Positions 8,545 through 18,557 of a stretch of 64,000 nt of DNA are shown piece by piece. A model generated the notes under the pieces. It worked only from the letters and a program-made list of their open reading frames with translations. It did not search any database and was not told the origin of the DNA. Both the position numbers and the translations under genes were made by a program. Where the stretch lies: contig CAISDH010000033.1 of assembly GCA_903884115.1 (NCBI GenBank), positions 1-64,000 on the forward strand. The letters are read 5' to 3'. Position 1 is the stretch's first letter; every line of letters starts with the position of its first letter. This DNA comes from an uncultured Microcaldota archaeon. GTDB lineage: Archaea; Micrarchaeota; Micrarchaeia; Micrarchaeales; Micrarchaeaceae.

Positions 8545-9255
8545 ATGTTGTTCCTTACTCTCGACAAACAGGGCCTTGCACTGGCACTCCTTATGGGGGC
8601 AGCGTTCCTGCTACTGGGTCTTCAATTCGGCATTTTCTTTGTGTTCACCATGCTCCTCTTCCTAGTGCTTTCAGCCGTTGTGACTTACATAGGACAAAAC
8701 TACAAAAAGAGGCTTTTCGGCATAGAAAGCGAGCGCAGGGGAGTAAAGAACGTGCTGGCGAACGGCTTGGCCCCGCTCCTGGCTGTGATTGCCTTCTTTG
8801 GGTTCGCATTCAGCGGCCTTGGAAAGCCAGAAGCCCTCTGCGTAATAGGCTTCGTCGCGAGCGTAGCAGCCATAGCCGCCGACAAGTTCGAGAGCGAGAT
8901 AGGCGTCTTTGACGGCATGCCAAGGGCCATTTTCACCATGAAGAAGGTAAAGAAGGGCACTTCCGGCGCGGTTACGTGGCTAGGCCTGGCTTCAGGCATC
9001 CTGGCCTCATTGCTGATCGCCCTCATGCTGATACTGGTTGTGCATCCGCTGCAGACGCTTTACGCCACGAATGCGCCTCTTGCGGCAAGCACTGTCGTCA
9101 GCGTCATAATAGGGGGCTTCGCAGGCAGTGTCGTTGACTCGATGCTCGGCTATTACGAAGAGAGAGGTGTGGGAAACAAATACACATCCAACCTTGTGTG
9201 CGGCATCTGCGGCGGGATTGTGGGCGCACTGCTGTTCCTTCTGATCGCGAGTTAG
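8545..9255 (+). CDS. DUF92 family integral membrane protein
   Basis: 236 aa, multi-TM; VKKGTSGAVTWLGLASG and GFAGSVVDSMLGYYEERGVGNKYTSNL are DUF92 hallmarks. Confidence 0.88.
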   Translation: MLFLTLDKQGLALALLMGAAFLLLGLQFGIFFVFTMLLFLVLSAVVTYIGQNYKKRLFGIESERRGVKNVLANGLAPLLAVIAFFGFAFSGLGKPEALCVIGFVASVAAIAADKFESEIGVFDGMPRAIFTMKKVKKGTSGAVTWLGLASGILASLLIALMLILVVHPLQTLYATNAPLAASTVVSVIIGGFAGSVVDSMLGYYEERGVGNKYTSNLVCGICGGIVGALLFLLIAS

Positions 9256-9264
9256 AATTAGCCG

Positions 9265-9489
9265 TTATGTGTATCCCAGAGCCCTGAGCTTCTCTATTAT
9301 TGTGGCTGCTTCCTTCTTGCTTGTCTTCTTCACGGCCACTTCAGATCCGGTCTCCCTCAGTATGTATGTCACATAGTCCGACACAGAGGAGAAGCTTGTG
9401 TTCTTTATCTTGGTTTGTATCTTCTCAAAAAGAGGCGTCGGTATCGTTATCGTTGTGTATCTCCTTTTCTCTGCGTTTTCCTTTGCCAT
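9265..9489 (-). CDS. Ribbon-helix-helix (CopG-like) DNA-binding protein
   Basis: 74 aa; RRYTTITIPTPLFEKIQTKIKNTSFSSVSDYVTYILRE is an RHH fold pattern. Confidence 0.75.
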   Translation of the reverse strand: MAKENAEKRRYTTITIPTPLFEKIQTKIKNTSFSSVSDYVTYILRETGSEVAVKKTSKKEAATIIEKLRALGYT

Positions 9490-9502
9490 GAATATCCCAT
9501 AA

Positions 9503-9522
9503 TGTTATGAAGTGTTAATACA
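9503..9522. promoter_or_regulatory. Degenerate copy of the TGTTATAACA tandem motif upstream of the RHH and sulfatase genes
   Basis: tgttatgaagtgttaataca matches (TGTTATAACA)x2 at 15 of 20 positions and lies in the divergent RHH/sulfatase promoter. Confidence 0.45.
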
Positions 9523-9577
9523 TTACACATATAAAAGGATTTCACTCCAATACCTACCGTGATTCCCAGGTGATCGT

Positions 9578-10768
9578 GTGCGCAGACCGAATATAATCAT
9601 AATAGTTATCGACGCCTTCAGGCCTGATCACATGAGCCTGTTTGGGTATGAGAAGGAGACAGACACCAACCTAAAAAAAATAGCCAGAGGAGGGATCCTG
9701 TTCACAAACCACTTTTCTGTTGCTAACGGAACTGCGCCTGCAGTGACAACGATATTATCTGGCCTTATTCCGAGCACGCACGGCATCATTCACCAATTTC
9801 CATATACCAAGGAAGAGGAATATGACAAGGTTGAAAAAATAAAATTCTGGCTTCCTAGCTTCCTGAAGGAAAAAGGCTATGAAACGGTGTGCTTTGACTG
9901 GCTCGGCGAGTGGTTTACCAAAGGGTTCGATTACTACAAAGAAAATGAAGATGAGATAGAAGGCCTGTTTGCCCCGACCAAGATGACTGTGGATTTGGCA
10001 ATCTCTAAAATCAAAAATGCAAAGGAGCCGTTCCTTGCGTTCCTGCATCTCTGGGATACGCACTTCCCATTCCCAAACACGCCTTTCAAGAGCAGCAACG
10101 CTGACGAATCAAATAAGATTTTAAGCGGCATAGAAGATGGAAAGTACAGGGATTATGTAAAAAAGAAGATGGATGCTGCAAAACTCTATTCCGTGCAAGA
10201 CGTCATAGATAAGTATGACGACACGATAAAGATCATCGACCATGAAATAGGCAGACTGTACACGTTCCTGAAGCGTGACGGCCTGCTTGATGATACCATC
10301 TTAGTCATCCTGGGGGACCATGGCGATGTGATACACGAACATGGGATATATTTTGCCACCTGCGGGTTGTTCGATGGCTCAATCAGAGCGCCGCTTATCA
10401 TGAGGCTGCCGAGTATAAACGGAAAGGTAATAGACGGCATGGTCCAGAACACGGACATAGTACCTACGATCCTGGATTTTATGGGAGAGAAAACAGTTGC
10501 ACTTGATGGGAAGTCCCTTCTGCCCCTGATAAAAGAAGGGAGACGAGTACGAAACGAGTTGCTGTTGTTCGACGCAATGGCCAACGACGTTAGGGCGGTA
10601 AGAACCTATGACAAGAAACTGATCCTGGCAAAGGATAACTTCTGCAACCTGTGCAAGACCAGCCACCACAACGGCACAGAGGAATACGACCTGCTCAAGG
10701 ACCCTGGAGAGAATGATAACATTTTCTCTGGCAAGTCAGAACTCCTAAAGCACCTCAAGTCAGAGTAA
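9578..10768 (+). CDS. Sulfatase / alkaline phosphatase superfamily hydrolase
   Basis: 396 aa with GTG start; IIIIVIDAFRPDHMSLFGYEKETDTNLKKIARGGILFTN and ILGDHGDVIHEHGIYFA are sulfatase-like metal-site motifs. Confidence 0.85.
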   Translation: MRRPNIIIIVIDAFRPDHMSLFGYEKETDTNLKKIARGGILFTNHFSVANGTAPAVTTILSGLIPSTHGIIHQFPYTKEEEYDKVEKIKFWLPSFLKEKGYETVCFDWLGEWFTKGFDYYKENEDEIEGLFAPTKMTVDLAISKIKNAKEPFLAFLHLWDTHFPFPNTPFKSSNADESNKILSGIEDGKYRDYVKKKMDAAKLYSVQDVIDKYDDTIKIIDHEIGRLYTFLKRDGLLDDTILVILGDHGDVIHEHGIYFATCGLFDGSIRAPLIMRLPSINGKVIDGMVQNTDIVPTILDFMGEKTVALDGKSLLPLIKEGRRVRNELLLFDAMANDVRAVRTYDKKLILAKDNFCNLCKTSHHNGTEEYDLLKDPGENDNIFSGKSELLKHLKSE

Positions 10769-10817
10769 TGCATCCGTGTGCAGGCAGGGAGCGGTGAATA
10801 AGCTTTATATACTTATA

Positions 10818-10837
10818 TGTTATAACATGTTATAACA
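10818..10837. promoter_or_regulatory. Tandem palindromic operator candidate (TGTTATAACA x2)
   Basis: tgttataacatgttataaca: two head-to-tail copies of a perfectly palindromic 10-mer, between a TATA-like ctttatatact (10803-10812) and the ATG at 10848. Confidence 0.6.
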
Positions 10838-10847
10838 AGATGATACC

Positions 10848-11636
10848 ATGAAAGAAGAAGATGCAAAAAAAGAGGAGCCGTCGGATGCAGAATTCGGTGA
10901 GGGCCGAACTGAAAGGTGCATAGAGCTGATGAGACCCGAAGTGAGAAAGCTGCTCACGCTCTCGTTGGACGAGAAGATAAAGGAAACAGAGAAAATAATC
11001 AGAGAAACAGTAAAGAAATACAAGAATCCAGGGATAGGATTCAGCGGCGGAGGGGACAGCGAGGCGATGCTTCACATAGCATTGAAGATAAAGCACGATA
11101 TGCCGATCCTGTTTGTCGATACCAGATACGAGTTCCCTGAGACCTTCGTATTTATAGAGAAACTCAGACAGGACTGGAGCTTCGAAAGCCTTACAACCGT
11201 TAGAGCAGGGACAGACAAAGTGGAGGAGTTCAAGAAGAAGTACGGGTTCGGAACCCCAGAGTTCACGCTGGAGTTTAACAAATACCATAAGATAGAGCCT
11301 CTAGTGCGGGGAATAAAGACCCTGAATCTTGATGCCTTCCTTGGAGGGATACGGGGAGTGGAACATGAGGAACGCGCAAAGGAAAGTATATTCTCTCCGA
11401 GAACAAATCCTCCGCATGACAGAGTCCACCCTATATTGTTCTGGACACGAGATGATGTAAAGGAGTATCTTGACAGAAATGGCCTTCCTCACAATCCACT
11501 ATACGACAAGGGATACACATCCCTTGGCTCTACTCTAGACACAACTCCGAACAAGGCAGGCATGCACGAAAGGGCAGGAAGGGGAATTGCAAGAGAAAGA
11601 ATAATGAAGAAGTTGAGGGAGCTCGGATATAACTGA
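10848..11636 (+). CDS. PAPS reductase family protein (PP-loop, CysH-like)
   Basis: 262 aa; GIGFSGGGDSEAMLHIAL is a PP-loop motif; FVDTRYEFPETFVFIEKL and FLGGIRGVEHEERAKE follow. Confidence 0.85.
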   Translation: MKEEDAKKEEPSDAEFGEGRTERCIELMRPEVRKLLTLSLDEKIKETEKIIRETVKKYKNPGIGFSGGGDSEAMLHIALKIKHDMPILFVDTRYEFPETFVFIEKLRQDWSFESLTTVRAGTDKVEEFKKKYGFGTPEFTLEFNKYHKIEPLVRGIKTLNLDAFLGGIRGVEHEERAKESIFSPRTNPPHDRVHPILFWTRDDVKEYLDRNGLPHNPLYDKGYTSLGSTLDTTPNKAGMHERAGRGIARERIMKKLRELGYN

Positions 11637-11681
11637 GACCCGCTGCTAAAGCACTAACTACGCACATCCCTGGAAGCAGGT

Positions 11682-12272
11682 TTACCTGCTTCTTGGGCGA
11701 ATGTGCAGCCTTTTAAGGACTTCAAGAAGCACAGGGACCGGCAAGCCCACCACGTTGTAGAAATCCCCATTTATGCTCTCGACCAGAGCCGCGCCCTTGC
11801 CTTGTATTGCGTATGCCCCTGCCTTGTCCAAGGGTTCGCCGCTTCGTACATATTCCCGAATTGTCTGATTGTCAAGTTTCCTGAATCTCACACTGGTGCT
11901 TACCAATTTTACGATTTTCTTGTTGGATCTTGTATCGATTATGCACAGTGCAGTTATGACCTGATGGGTTCTTCCGCTTAATTTGCACAGCATCCTTATT
12001 GCGTCTTTCCTGTCCTTGGGCTTACCGAATACCTTGCCGTTCACAGCCACAAGAGTGTCTGCCCCGATTATTATTGAGTCCTTGAACTTGGGCGCCACCT
12101 TGCCGGCCTTCAGCATGGCAAGTTTTTTAGCGTGTGTCCGCACATTCTTGGCTTTTATGCTTCTTTCATCAATCCGGCTCGGAATTGTGATGTGTTTAAG
12201 TCCAAGTTGATTCAGGATACTATCACGCCTTGGCGATCCGGAAGCAAGCACTAGCCTTGTTTTGTCGCGCAT
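11682..12272 (-). CDS. maf: Maf-like nucleoside triphosphate pyrophosphatase
   Basis: 196 aa; LVLASGSPRRDSILNQLGL, IIIGADTLVAVNGKVFGKPKD and YAIQGKGAALVESINGDFYNVVGLPV. Confidence 0.95.
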   Translation of the reverse strand: MRDKTRLVLASGSPRRDSILNQLGLKHITIPSRIDERSIKAKNVRTHAKKLAMLKAGKVAPKFKDSIIIGADTLVAVNGKVFGKPKDRKDAIRMLCKLSGRTHQVITALCIIDTRSNKKIVKLVSTSVRFRKLDNQTIREYVRSGEPLDKAGAYAIQGKGAALVESINGDFYNVVGLPVPVLLEVLKRLHIRPRSR

Positions 12273-12325
12273 GAACGCACTGTCTGGTTTGTTACTGAAA
12301 CCAGTAGTTTTAGGTAAGGAAACGC

Positions 12326-13585
12326 TTATCTTTTAATCTTGCCGTGGCTCTTCGATAGGTCCATGCCGGCTTCGGCGCCAAGCAGGTTAAGCTCTCCTGT
12401 AAGGCAGGCGGCAGCCACCACCTCCGCAAACGCAAGCCGCGTCTTACCCTCGGCGTCGCTGTTGCCGTAAAGGCCCATCAGGCTGAGGGCTTCCTTCTGC
12501 GTCTCCCTTGCCGTGCCTCCGCCGTATGTTCCCACCTCTATGGAAGGCATAAGAAGCGACACGTACAGGTTGTCTTCGACAATCGCAGCGTCGGTTATCG
12601 CCATTGAACCTTCGACTATCTGTGCAACATCCTGACCGTGCGCTATGTACATTGCGGCCAATGTATTCGCCACATGCGCATTGAAACCATGAGATCCTGC
12701 GAGCGCAGAGCCTGTCAGGTTCTTGACCTTGTTCAATTCGACCATCCGCTCTGGCTTGACCCTGAAGCTCTCTTCCACCAACTTTCTTGGTCTCGTTATG
12801 TCAGCAGTCACGGACACGCCTCTGCCTTCAATGAAATTTATGTATGCGGGCTTCTTGTCAGAGCACATGTTTCCAGACTCGCTAAGTATGTCTATGTGGA
12901 GGCCCAGCTTGCCATCCAAATGCTGCACCATCTTGTCAATTGCGCTCTTTGCTGCAATGGTTACCATGTTCATGCCCATTGCCGCGCCCGTGGTCGCCCT
13001 GAATCTCAGGTGCACGTCCCTGCCTGCCACAAACGGCCTGACATCGATGAGCTTGCCGTGTGAGGTGCTTTCGGAGAACGCGTTCCTAAGGAACTCTTTG
13101 CCTTCGCTGCTCTCTATCCAATGCAAAAGCTTGCTGGAAGTCTTGACGTTGGATGTCCTTACCAGCACATCACGGGCCATGCCGTCCTTGGCCACGATAG
13201 TGTTCACTCCGCCAGCCTTGTTTACTATAGAAATGCCTCTTGAAATTCCTGCCACAAGCCTCCCTTCTGTAGTTGCAAGAAGTACAGGATAGCTGCCGTT
13301 TGCATTGTCGCCGTTTACCTTGATTTCGCCCGCGTAGCCCAGCGGGACCTGTGCGGCACCTATAGGATTCTCTATGTTCCTGTTGACCGCGTCGTTGAAG
13401 TCTATCGTGCTGGAGCCTGTGTGCTTAAGGAGCATCCCGAACTTCTTCTCTAGAAACCTCCTTCTTACACGCGAAGCTTCTACGCTGTCGTTACCTGTAA
13501 GGCCCTCAACCTCATGAAACTTGATCTTCCCGTCAAGAAGAGCCTGCACTGCAGCGTCGATTCTGTCCTCTGACATTGAAGCCAT
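12326..13585 (-). CDS. hmgA: 3-hydroxy-3-methylglutaryl-CoA reductase
   Basis: 419 aa; RFRATTGAAMGMNMVTIAAKSAID, ENLIGAAQVPLGYAG-type region (ENPIGAAQVPLGYAG) and GGGTARETQKEALSLMGL. Confidence 0.97.
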   Translation of the reverse strand: MASMSEDRIDAAVQALLDGKIKFHEVEGLTGNDSVEASRVRRRFLEKKFGMLLKHTGSSTIDFNDAVNRNIENPIGAAQVPLGYAGEIKVNGDNANGSYPVLLATTEGRLVAGISRGISIVNKAGGVNTIVAKDGMARDVLVRTSNVKTSSKLLHWIESSEGKEFLRNAFSESTSHGKLIDVRPFVAGRDVHLRFRATTGAAMGMNMVTIAAKSAIDKMVQHLDGKLGLHIDILSESGNMCSDKKPAYINFIEGRGVSVTADITRPRKLVEESFRVKPERMVELNKVKNLTGSALAGSHGFNAHVANTLAAMYIAHGQDVAQIVEGSMAITDAAIVEDNLYVSLLMPSIEVGTYGGGTARETQKEALSLMGLYGNSDAEGKTRLAFAEVVAAACLTGELNLLGAEAGMDLSKSHGKIKR

Positions 13586-13723
13586 AGGCAGATTTTATGT
13601 TGGAACCTATAAAAGGAGCAATGCGTGTTTGCTGATTGACGGACATGTAGTTAGCTTTAAAGTAGTAGTAAGTTCTAATACGTCTGCTGATGTGCTTGAC
13701 AGGCACCAGCAACGGAGTTCTTC

Positions 13724-15454
13724 ATGGCGAGTGTATCGGTTAGAATTGCAGGTGCAAACGGAGATGGCATCGAGTCCAGCGGAGCATTGCTTATAGAAGC
13801 TGCTGCCAAGAACGGACTGCACGTCTTCGGATACAGGGGCTACCAGTCCATAGTAGGAGGAGGGCATGTATGGTACCAGGTCAGGATCGGTGACTCTGAT
13901 TTGCATAGCCACGGCAGGGGAATAGACATACTCGTAGCTCTGAACCAGGATGCAATACTGCACCAGAAAAACAGCCTCAATAACAATTCAATAGTGATCT
14001 ACGACCCTTCAAAGGTCAATGTGGATGCTCTTGACACGTCAAAGTCCAGAGCCGTAAAGCTTCCTATGCTCGACATCGCTATGGAGGTGAGCGGCAACCC
14101 CATAATCAGGAATGTTGTTGCGATAGGCGCAGTGCTCAAGTTCATAGGCATGGACATCGGCGAGTTTGACGAGATAATCAAGACCAGGTTCGGTAAGAAG
14201 GGAGACAAGGTAGTCGATGGCAACATACAGGCGGCTGCGCGCGGATACAACTATGAGGGTGTAGAAACGGCGTGCAAGCTGTCAGGGGACGGCAAGCACA
14301 GGTATGTGCTTGATGGCAATGTTGCACTAAGTTACGGGGCATATGCTGCAGGATGCAAGTTCTACGCAGCATATCCAATGACTCCCGCAAGCGGCATAAT
14401 GACCTGGTTTGCCTCAAACGAGAGCAAGGGAGTATTTTTCAAGCAGGCGGAAGACGAGATATCTGCAATAAACATGACAATCGGAGCATCAGTGGCAGGA
14501 GTCAGGGCCATGTGCGGCACAAGCGGAGGAGGCTTCTCGCTCATGGTTGAGGCGCTCGGCCTCTCAGGAATGCTTGAGGCGCCAATAGTGGTCGTGAACT
14601 CCCAAAGGACAGGCCCTAGCACAGGATTTCCGACCAAGACAGAGCAGGCAGACCTCCTTTTTGCCATGCACGCTTCACAAGGAGAGTTCCCAAGGATAGT
14701 GGTGGCACCTTCAAGCGTAAAAGAGAGTTTCAGAATAGGTGCGGAGGCATTAAACCTTGCTGAAAGATACCAGGTCCCGGTGATCATACTCATGGACCAG
14801 TACCTGTCAGAGTGCGTTGACAGTGTTGAGCAGTTCGATCTTGACAAAGTTAGCATAGACAGGGGAAAGATAGTCAAGGCGAGCAACGGCACTGGCAAAT
14901 TCAAGAGATACGAGCTCACAGGTGATGGCATTTCGCCCAGGGCTTTCCCAGGGACAAAGGGGCTTGAGCATATCGCGCCAAGCGACGAACACAACGAGTA
15001 CGGAGAACTTATGAGTGACATGCTGGCTGGTCTCGATGAATCGATCGAGATGAGAAAGAAGATGCACGAAAAGAGGATGAAAAAGATAGATACAATGCTG
15101 AAGAACGAGACTGTTTTTGTGCCGAAAGTCATCAACGAGGGCGCAGAATACTTCTTTGTCACATTCGGATCCACAACAGGGTCTGCAATTGAAGCGACAG
15201 AGATACTGAAAGGCAAGGGACGCAGCTTCGGGGTTGTGTCATTTGAATACATAATGCCGCTTGACAAGGAACGCACACTGAAGCTTCTGGAGGGAAAGAA
15301 GCTCATTGATGTAGAGGCGAACTACACAAGGCAGCTCGCACAGGTCATAAAGCAGAGTACAGGGATTGAAATAAAGGACAGCATCCTGAGGTATGACGGT
15401 GAGGCATTCACTGGCGATGAAATAGCGGAAAGGGCATTGCTGTTGACAAATTGA
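13724..15454 (+). CDS. 2-oxoacid:ferredoxin oxidoreductase, fused gamma-alpha subunit
   Basis: 576 aa; GANGDGIESSGALLIEAAAKNGLHVFGYRGYQSIVGGGHVWYQVRIG (gamma domain), then YPMTPASGIMTW and TSGGGFSLMVEALGLSGMLEAPIVVVNSQRTGPSTGFPTKTEQADL (alpha domain). Confidence 0.95.
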   Translation: MASVSVRIAGANGDGIESSGALLIEAAAKNGLHVFGYRGYQSIVGGGHVWYQVRIGDSDLHSHGRGIDILVALNQDAILHQKNSLNNNSIVIYDPSKVNVDALDTSKSRAVKLPMLDIAMEVSGNPIIRNVVAIGAVLKFIGMDIGEFDEIIKTRFGKKGDKVVDGNIQAAARGYNYEGVETACKLSGDGKHRYVLDGNVALSYGAYAAGCKFYAAYPMTPASGIMTWFASNESKGVFFKQAEDEISAINMTIGASVAGVRAMCGTSGGGFSLMVEALGLSGMLEAPIVVVNSQRTGPSTGFPTKTEQADLLFAMHASQGEFPRIVVAPSSVKESFRIGAEALNLAERYQVPVIILMDQYLSECVDSVEQFDLDKVSIDRGKIVKASNGTGKFKRYELTGDGISPRAFPGTKGLEHIAPSDEHNEYGELMSDMLAGLDESIEMRKKMHEKRMKKIDTMLKNETVFVPKVINEGAEYFFVTFGSTTGSAIEATEILKGKGRSFGVVSFEYIMPLDKERTLKLLEGKKLIDVEANYTRQLAQVIKQSTGIEIKDSILRYDGEAFTGDEIAERALLLTN

Positions 15455-15461
15455 TGATTCC

Positions 15462-16331
15462 ATGGCAAACAACATAAATTACACATCAGGGGCAAAGCCA
15501 GTATGGTGCCCGGGTTGCGGTGATTACGGAGTATTTGCCGGATTGAACAGCGCACTTACCCAGCTGGGAATTGATAAGGAGAAGGTACTGATAGTTTCCG
15601 GGATAGGGTGCAGCTCTGCAATGCCACATGTGTTCAGCACATACGGAATACACAGCCTGCACGGAAGACTGATCCCTGTTGCTACGGGCGCAAAGCTTGC
15701 TAATGACGATCTTACAGTCATAGGGGTTGGAGGGGATGGTGACGGTTATGGGATAGGGGTAGGTCATCTCATACATGCCGCGAGAAGGAACGTGGACATG
15801 ACCTACATTGTGATCGACAACCAGATATACGGGCTTACCACGGGACAGGCCTCGCCGACAAGCCTGTTGGGCGCAAAGACAAAGTCAACACCCCTGGGAT
15901 CGATAGAGACTCCTGAGAATCCGGTAGGCGTTGCACTTGCTGCGGGCGCTTCTTACGTAGCAAGAGGTTTTGCAGGAGACCCAGTGCACCTGGCTGGCCT
16001 GATAAAGGAAGGAATACTTCACAAGGGATTTGCAATCATAGACGTGCTCAGCAATTGCGTTACATTCAACAACCTCAACACCGGCGATTGGTACAAGCAA
16101 CGGGTGTATAAGATAGAGGAAGGATACGACCCGACAGACATGAGCAAGGCAGTTGAAAAGGCCCTCGAAGCAGAGAGATCCAACTGGTCAAAGATACCGA
16201 TAGGCCTGTTCTACAAGAAGGAGCGGCCAACGTACAGCGAACAGGACATCACGCTCAAGAAGGGCCCGTTGGTGAACCAGCCTGATCCTACAAAGCAGCA
16301 GGTCCTGGAAGCCCTGGACGACCTGAGATGA
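15462..16331 (+). CDS. 2-oxoacid:ferredoxin oxidoreductase beta subunit
   Basis: 289 aa; [25 protein letters not shown] and [47 protein letters not shown] (TPP-binding). Confidence 0.97.
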   Translation: MANNINYTSGAKPVWCPGCGDYGVFAGLNSALTQLGIDKEKVLIVSGIGCSSAMPHVFSTYGIHSLHGRLIPVATGAKLANDDLTVIGVGGDGDGYGIGVGHLIHAARRNVDMTYIVIDNQIYGLTTGQASPTSLLGAKTKSTPLGSIETPENPVGVALAAGASYVARGFAGDPVHLAGLIKEGILHKGFAIIDVLSNCVTFNNLNTGDWYKQRVYKIEEGYDPTDMSKAVEKALEAERSNWSKIPIGLFYKKERPTYSEQDITLKKGPLVNQPDPTKQQVLEALDDLR

Positions 16332-16347
16332 AACAAGGTCAGGAATA

Positions 16348-17385
16348 ATGGGCTATGGCGTTTACGTTCCTATATACAGGATCAGGGTAGAGGAGATAGC
16401 GAAAGTCTGGAACGAGGACGCAGAAGGCATCAAGACAAGCTTGAACATAGTTGAAAAAAGCGTCCAGGACAAGGACGAGGATGCGGCAACGATAGCAGTG
16501 CAGGCCGCAAGGCGCGCGGTATCCCATGCAGGCATAGACGCCCGTGAGATAGGCGCGGTTTATGTAGGTTCCGAGTCCCATCCTTATGCGGTGAAGCCAA
16601 CAGCCACGATAGTGAAGGAGGCGATAGGCACCGGAAATAGGGTCATGGCAGCAGACCTTGAATTTGCGTGCAAGGCAGGGACAGCAGGCATGCAGATGGT
16701 CATGGGCCTGATAGACAGCAATATGATAAAATACGGCATGACTGTAGGCAGCGACACTGCGCAGGGCAGGCCAGGAGATGCGCTTGAATACACTGCGGGC
16801 GCAGGCGGAGCTGCGTTCATTCTCGGAAAAGGAGGAAGCGGCAACATAGCAGAGATACTCAAGACCGTCAGCTTCACTTCAGACACTCCTGACTTCTGGA
16901 GAAAGGAGGGCGCGAGCTTCCCGTCGCACGGAGGCAGATTCACAGGAGAACCGGGATATTTCAACCACACTATAAGCGCTACAAAGATGCTTTTTGAGGA
17001 AACAGGCTTCAAACCGTCTGATTTTGATTATGCTGTGTTCCACCAGCCCAACGGCAGGTTCCCTACGAACGTCGCGAAACAGTTGGGCTTCACCAGCGAA
17101 CAGATAAAGAACGGCCTCATAACGCCGATGATAGGCAACACCTACTCAGGCGCATCGTTGATAGGGCTTGCGGCAACTCTGGACGTTGCAATGCCAGGAC
17201 AGAAGATACTTGTCACAAGTTTTGGATCAGGCGCTGGAAGCGACTCGTTCGCCATCGAAGTTACTGAAAACATAGAGGCCAGGAGAGGGAGCCTTGTGCC
17301 AGTCAGGGACATAATAAGCAAAAACAAGACCTATGTTGATTATTCGATCTACCTGAAGCATAAGAAGGCGATAAAGAAGGAGTAG
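16348..17385 (+). CDS. Hydroxymethylglutaryl-CoA synthase (archaeal type)
   Basis: 345 aa; [33 protein letters not shown] and [14 protein letters not shown] around the active-site Cys. Confidence 0.95.
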   Translation: MGYGVYVPIYRIRVEEIAKVWNEDAEGIKTSLNIVEKSVQDKDEDAATIAVQAARRAVSHAGIDAREIGAVYVGSESHPYAVKPTATIVKEAIGTGNRVMAADLEFACKAGTAGMQMVMGLIDSNMIKYGMTVGSDTAQGRPGDALEYTAGAGGAAFILGKGGSGNIAEILKTVSFTSDTPDFWRKEGASFPSHGGRFTGEPGYFNHTISATKMLFEETGFKPSDFDYAVFHQPNGRFPTNVAKQLGFTSEQIKNGLITPMIGNTYSGASLIGLAATLDVAMPGQKILVTSFGSGAGSDSFAIEVTENIEARRGSLVPVRDIISKNKTYVDYSIYLKHKKAIKKE

Positions 17386-17392
17386 TGTTGTA

Positions 17393-18556
17393 ATGAGAGA
17401 TGTTGCGATAATAGGGGCAGGGCTTACAAAGTTCGGCGAGCGGTGGAACGTAGGGATGAAGGAGCTCATGGAAGAGGCAGGGCTCGCCGCGCTAGAAGAC
17501 GCGAACATATCAAGCAGGGACGTTGAGATGCTTTTCGGAGGCACGATGGCACCCGGGAGCTTCATAGAACAGGAGCACACTGCAGCGCTCATAGCAGACC
17601 AGCTTGGATTCCACAACATTCCAGCAGTGAGAGTTGAAAATGCATGCGCAAGCGGCGGCAGCGCACTCAGGCTCGGCTATATCACGGTTGCAAGCGGAAT
17701 ACACGACATCGTGGTTGTTGGCGGTGTAGAGAAGATGACAGACATCACTGCCTCTGCGGCCACGACTGCTCTTGGAGGGGCAGGAGACCAGGAATGGGAG
17801 CTTTCCCAGGGTATAACGTTCCCGGGACTGTACGCGCTTATCGCGAAAAGGCACATGTACGAATACGGAACCACTGAGGAACAGCTTGCCAGCGTCGCAG
17901 TGAAGAACCATGAGAACGCGGGCAAGAACGAGTTCGCGCAGTTCAGGAACAAGATCACTATAGAGGATGTCATGAAGTCGAAGCTTATCGCAGACCCGCT
18001 CAAACTGTTAGACTGCTCCCCGATATCAGACGGCGCAGCAGTTATCGTGCTGGCACCTCTTGAAAAGGCCAAGAAATACAACGACACTCCGATCAAGATA
18101 GTCGCTAGCGCACAGGCAAGCGATACCCTCAGGCTTGCAGACAGGGACAGCATCACTGAACTGAAGGCAACAAAGATTGCTGCGCAGAACGCATACAAGC
18201 AGGCGAATGTCAGCCCGAGCGACGTTGATGTGCTCGAGGTGCATGACTGCTTTACAATAGCAGAAGTTCTTGCGATGGAAGATCTGGGAATATACCAGAA
18301 GGGCAAAGCGGCTAAGGCGATAGCGGATGGCGAGACTGCGCTGAACGGCAAGGTGTCCGTCAACACCAGCGGTGGCCTGAAGGGCTGCGGGCACCCGGTA
18401 GGTGCAACAGGAGTCAAGCAGGCAGTAGAGATAACATGGCAATTAAGAGGAGATGCAAAAGGCAGGCAGGTCAGCGGAGCAGAGGTCGGCATGACCCATA
18501 ATGTAGGCGGAAGCGGCGCCACTGCGGTGGTGCACATATTCAAGAGGGGCGATTGA
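17393..18556 (+). CDS. Acetyl-CoA acetyltransferase / thiolase
   Basis: 387 aa; VENACASGGSALRLGYITVASG, DVLEVHDCFTIAEVLAMEDLG and NTSGGLKGCGHPVGATGVKQ. Confidence 0.95.
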   Translation: MRDVAIIGAGLTKFGERWNVGMKELMEEAGLAALEDANISSRDVEMLFGGTMAPGSFIEQEHTAALIADQLGFHNIPAVRVENACASGGSALRLGYITVASGIHDIVVVGGVEKMTDITASAATTALGGAGDQEWELSQGITFPGLYALIAKRHMYEYGTTEEQLASVAVKNHENAGKNEFAQFRNKITIEDVMKSKLIADPLKLLDCSPISDGAAVIVLAPLEKAKKYNDTPIKIVASAQASDTLRLADRDSITELKATKIAAQNAYKQANVSPSDVDVLEVHDCFTIAEVLAMEDLGIYQKGKAAKAIADGETALNGKVSVNTSGGLKGCGHPVGATGVKQAVEITWQLRGDAKGRQVSGAEVGMTHNVGGSGATAVVHIFKRGD

Positions 18557-18557
18557 T

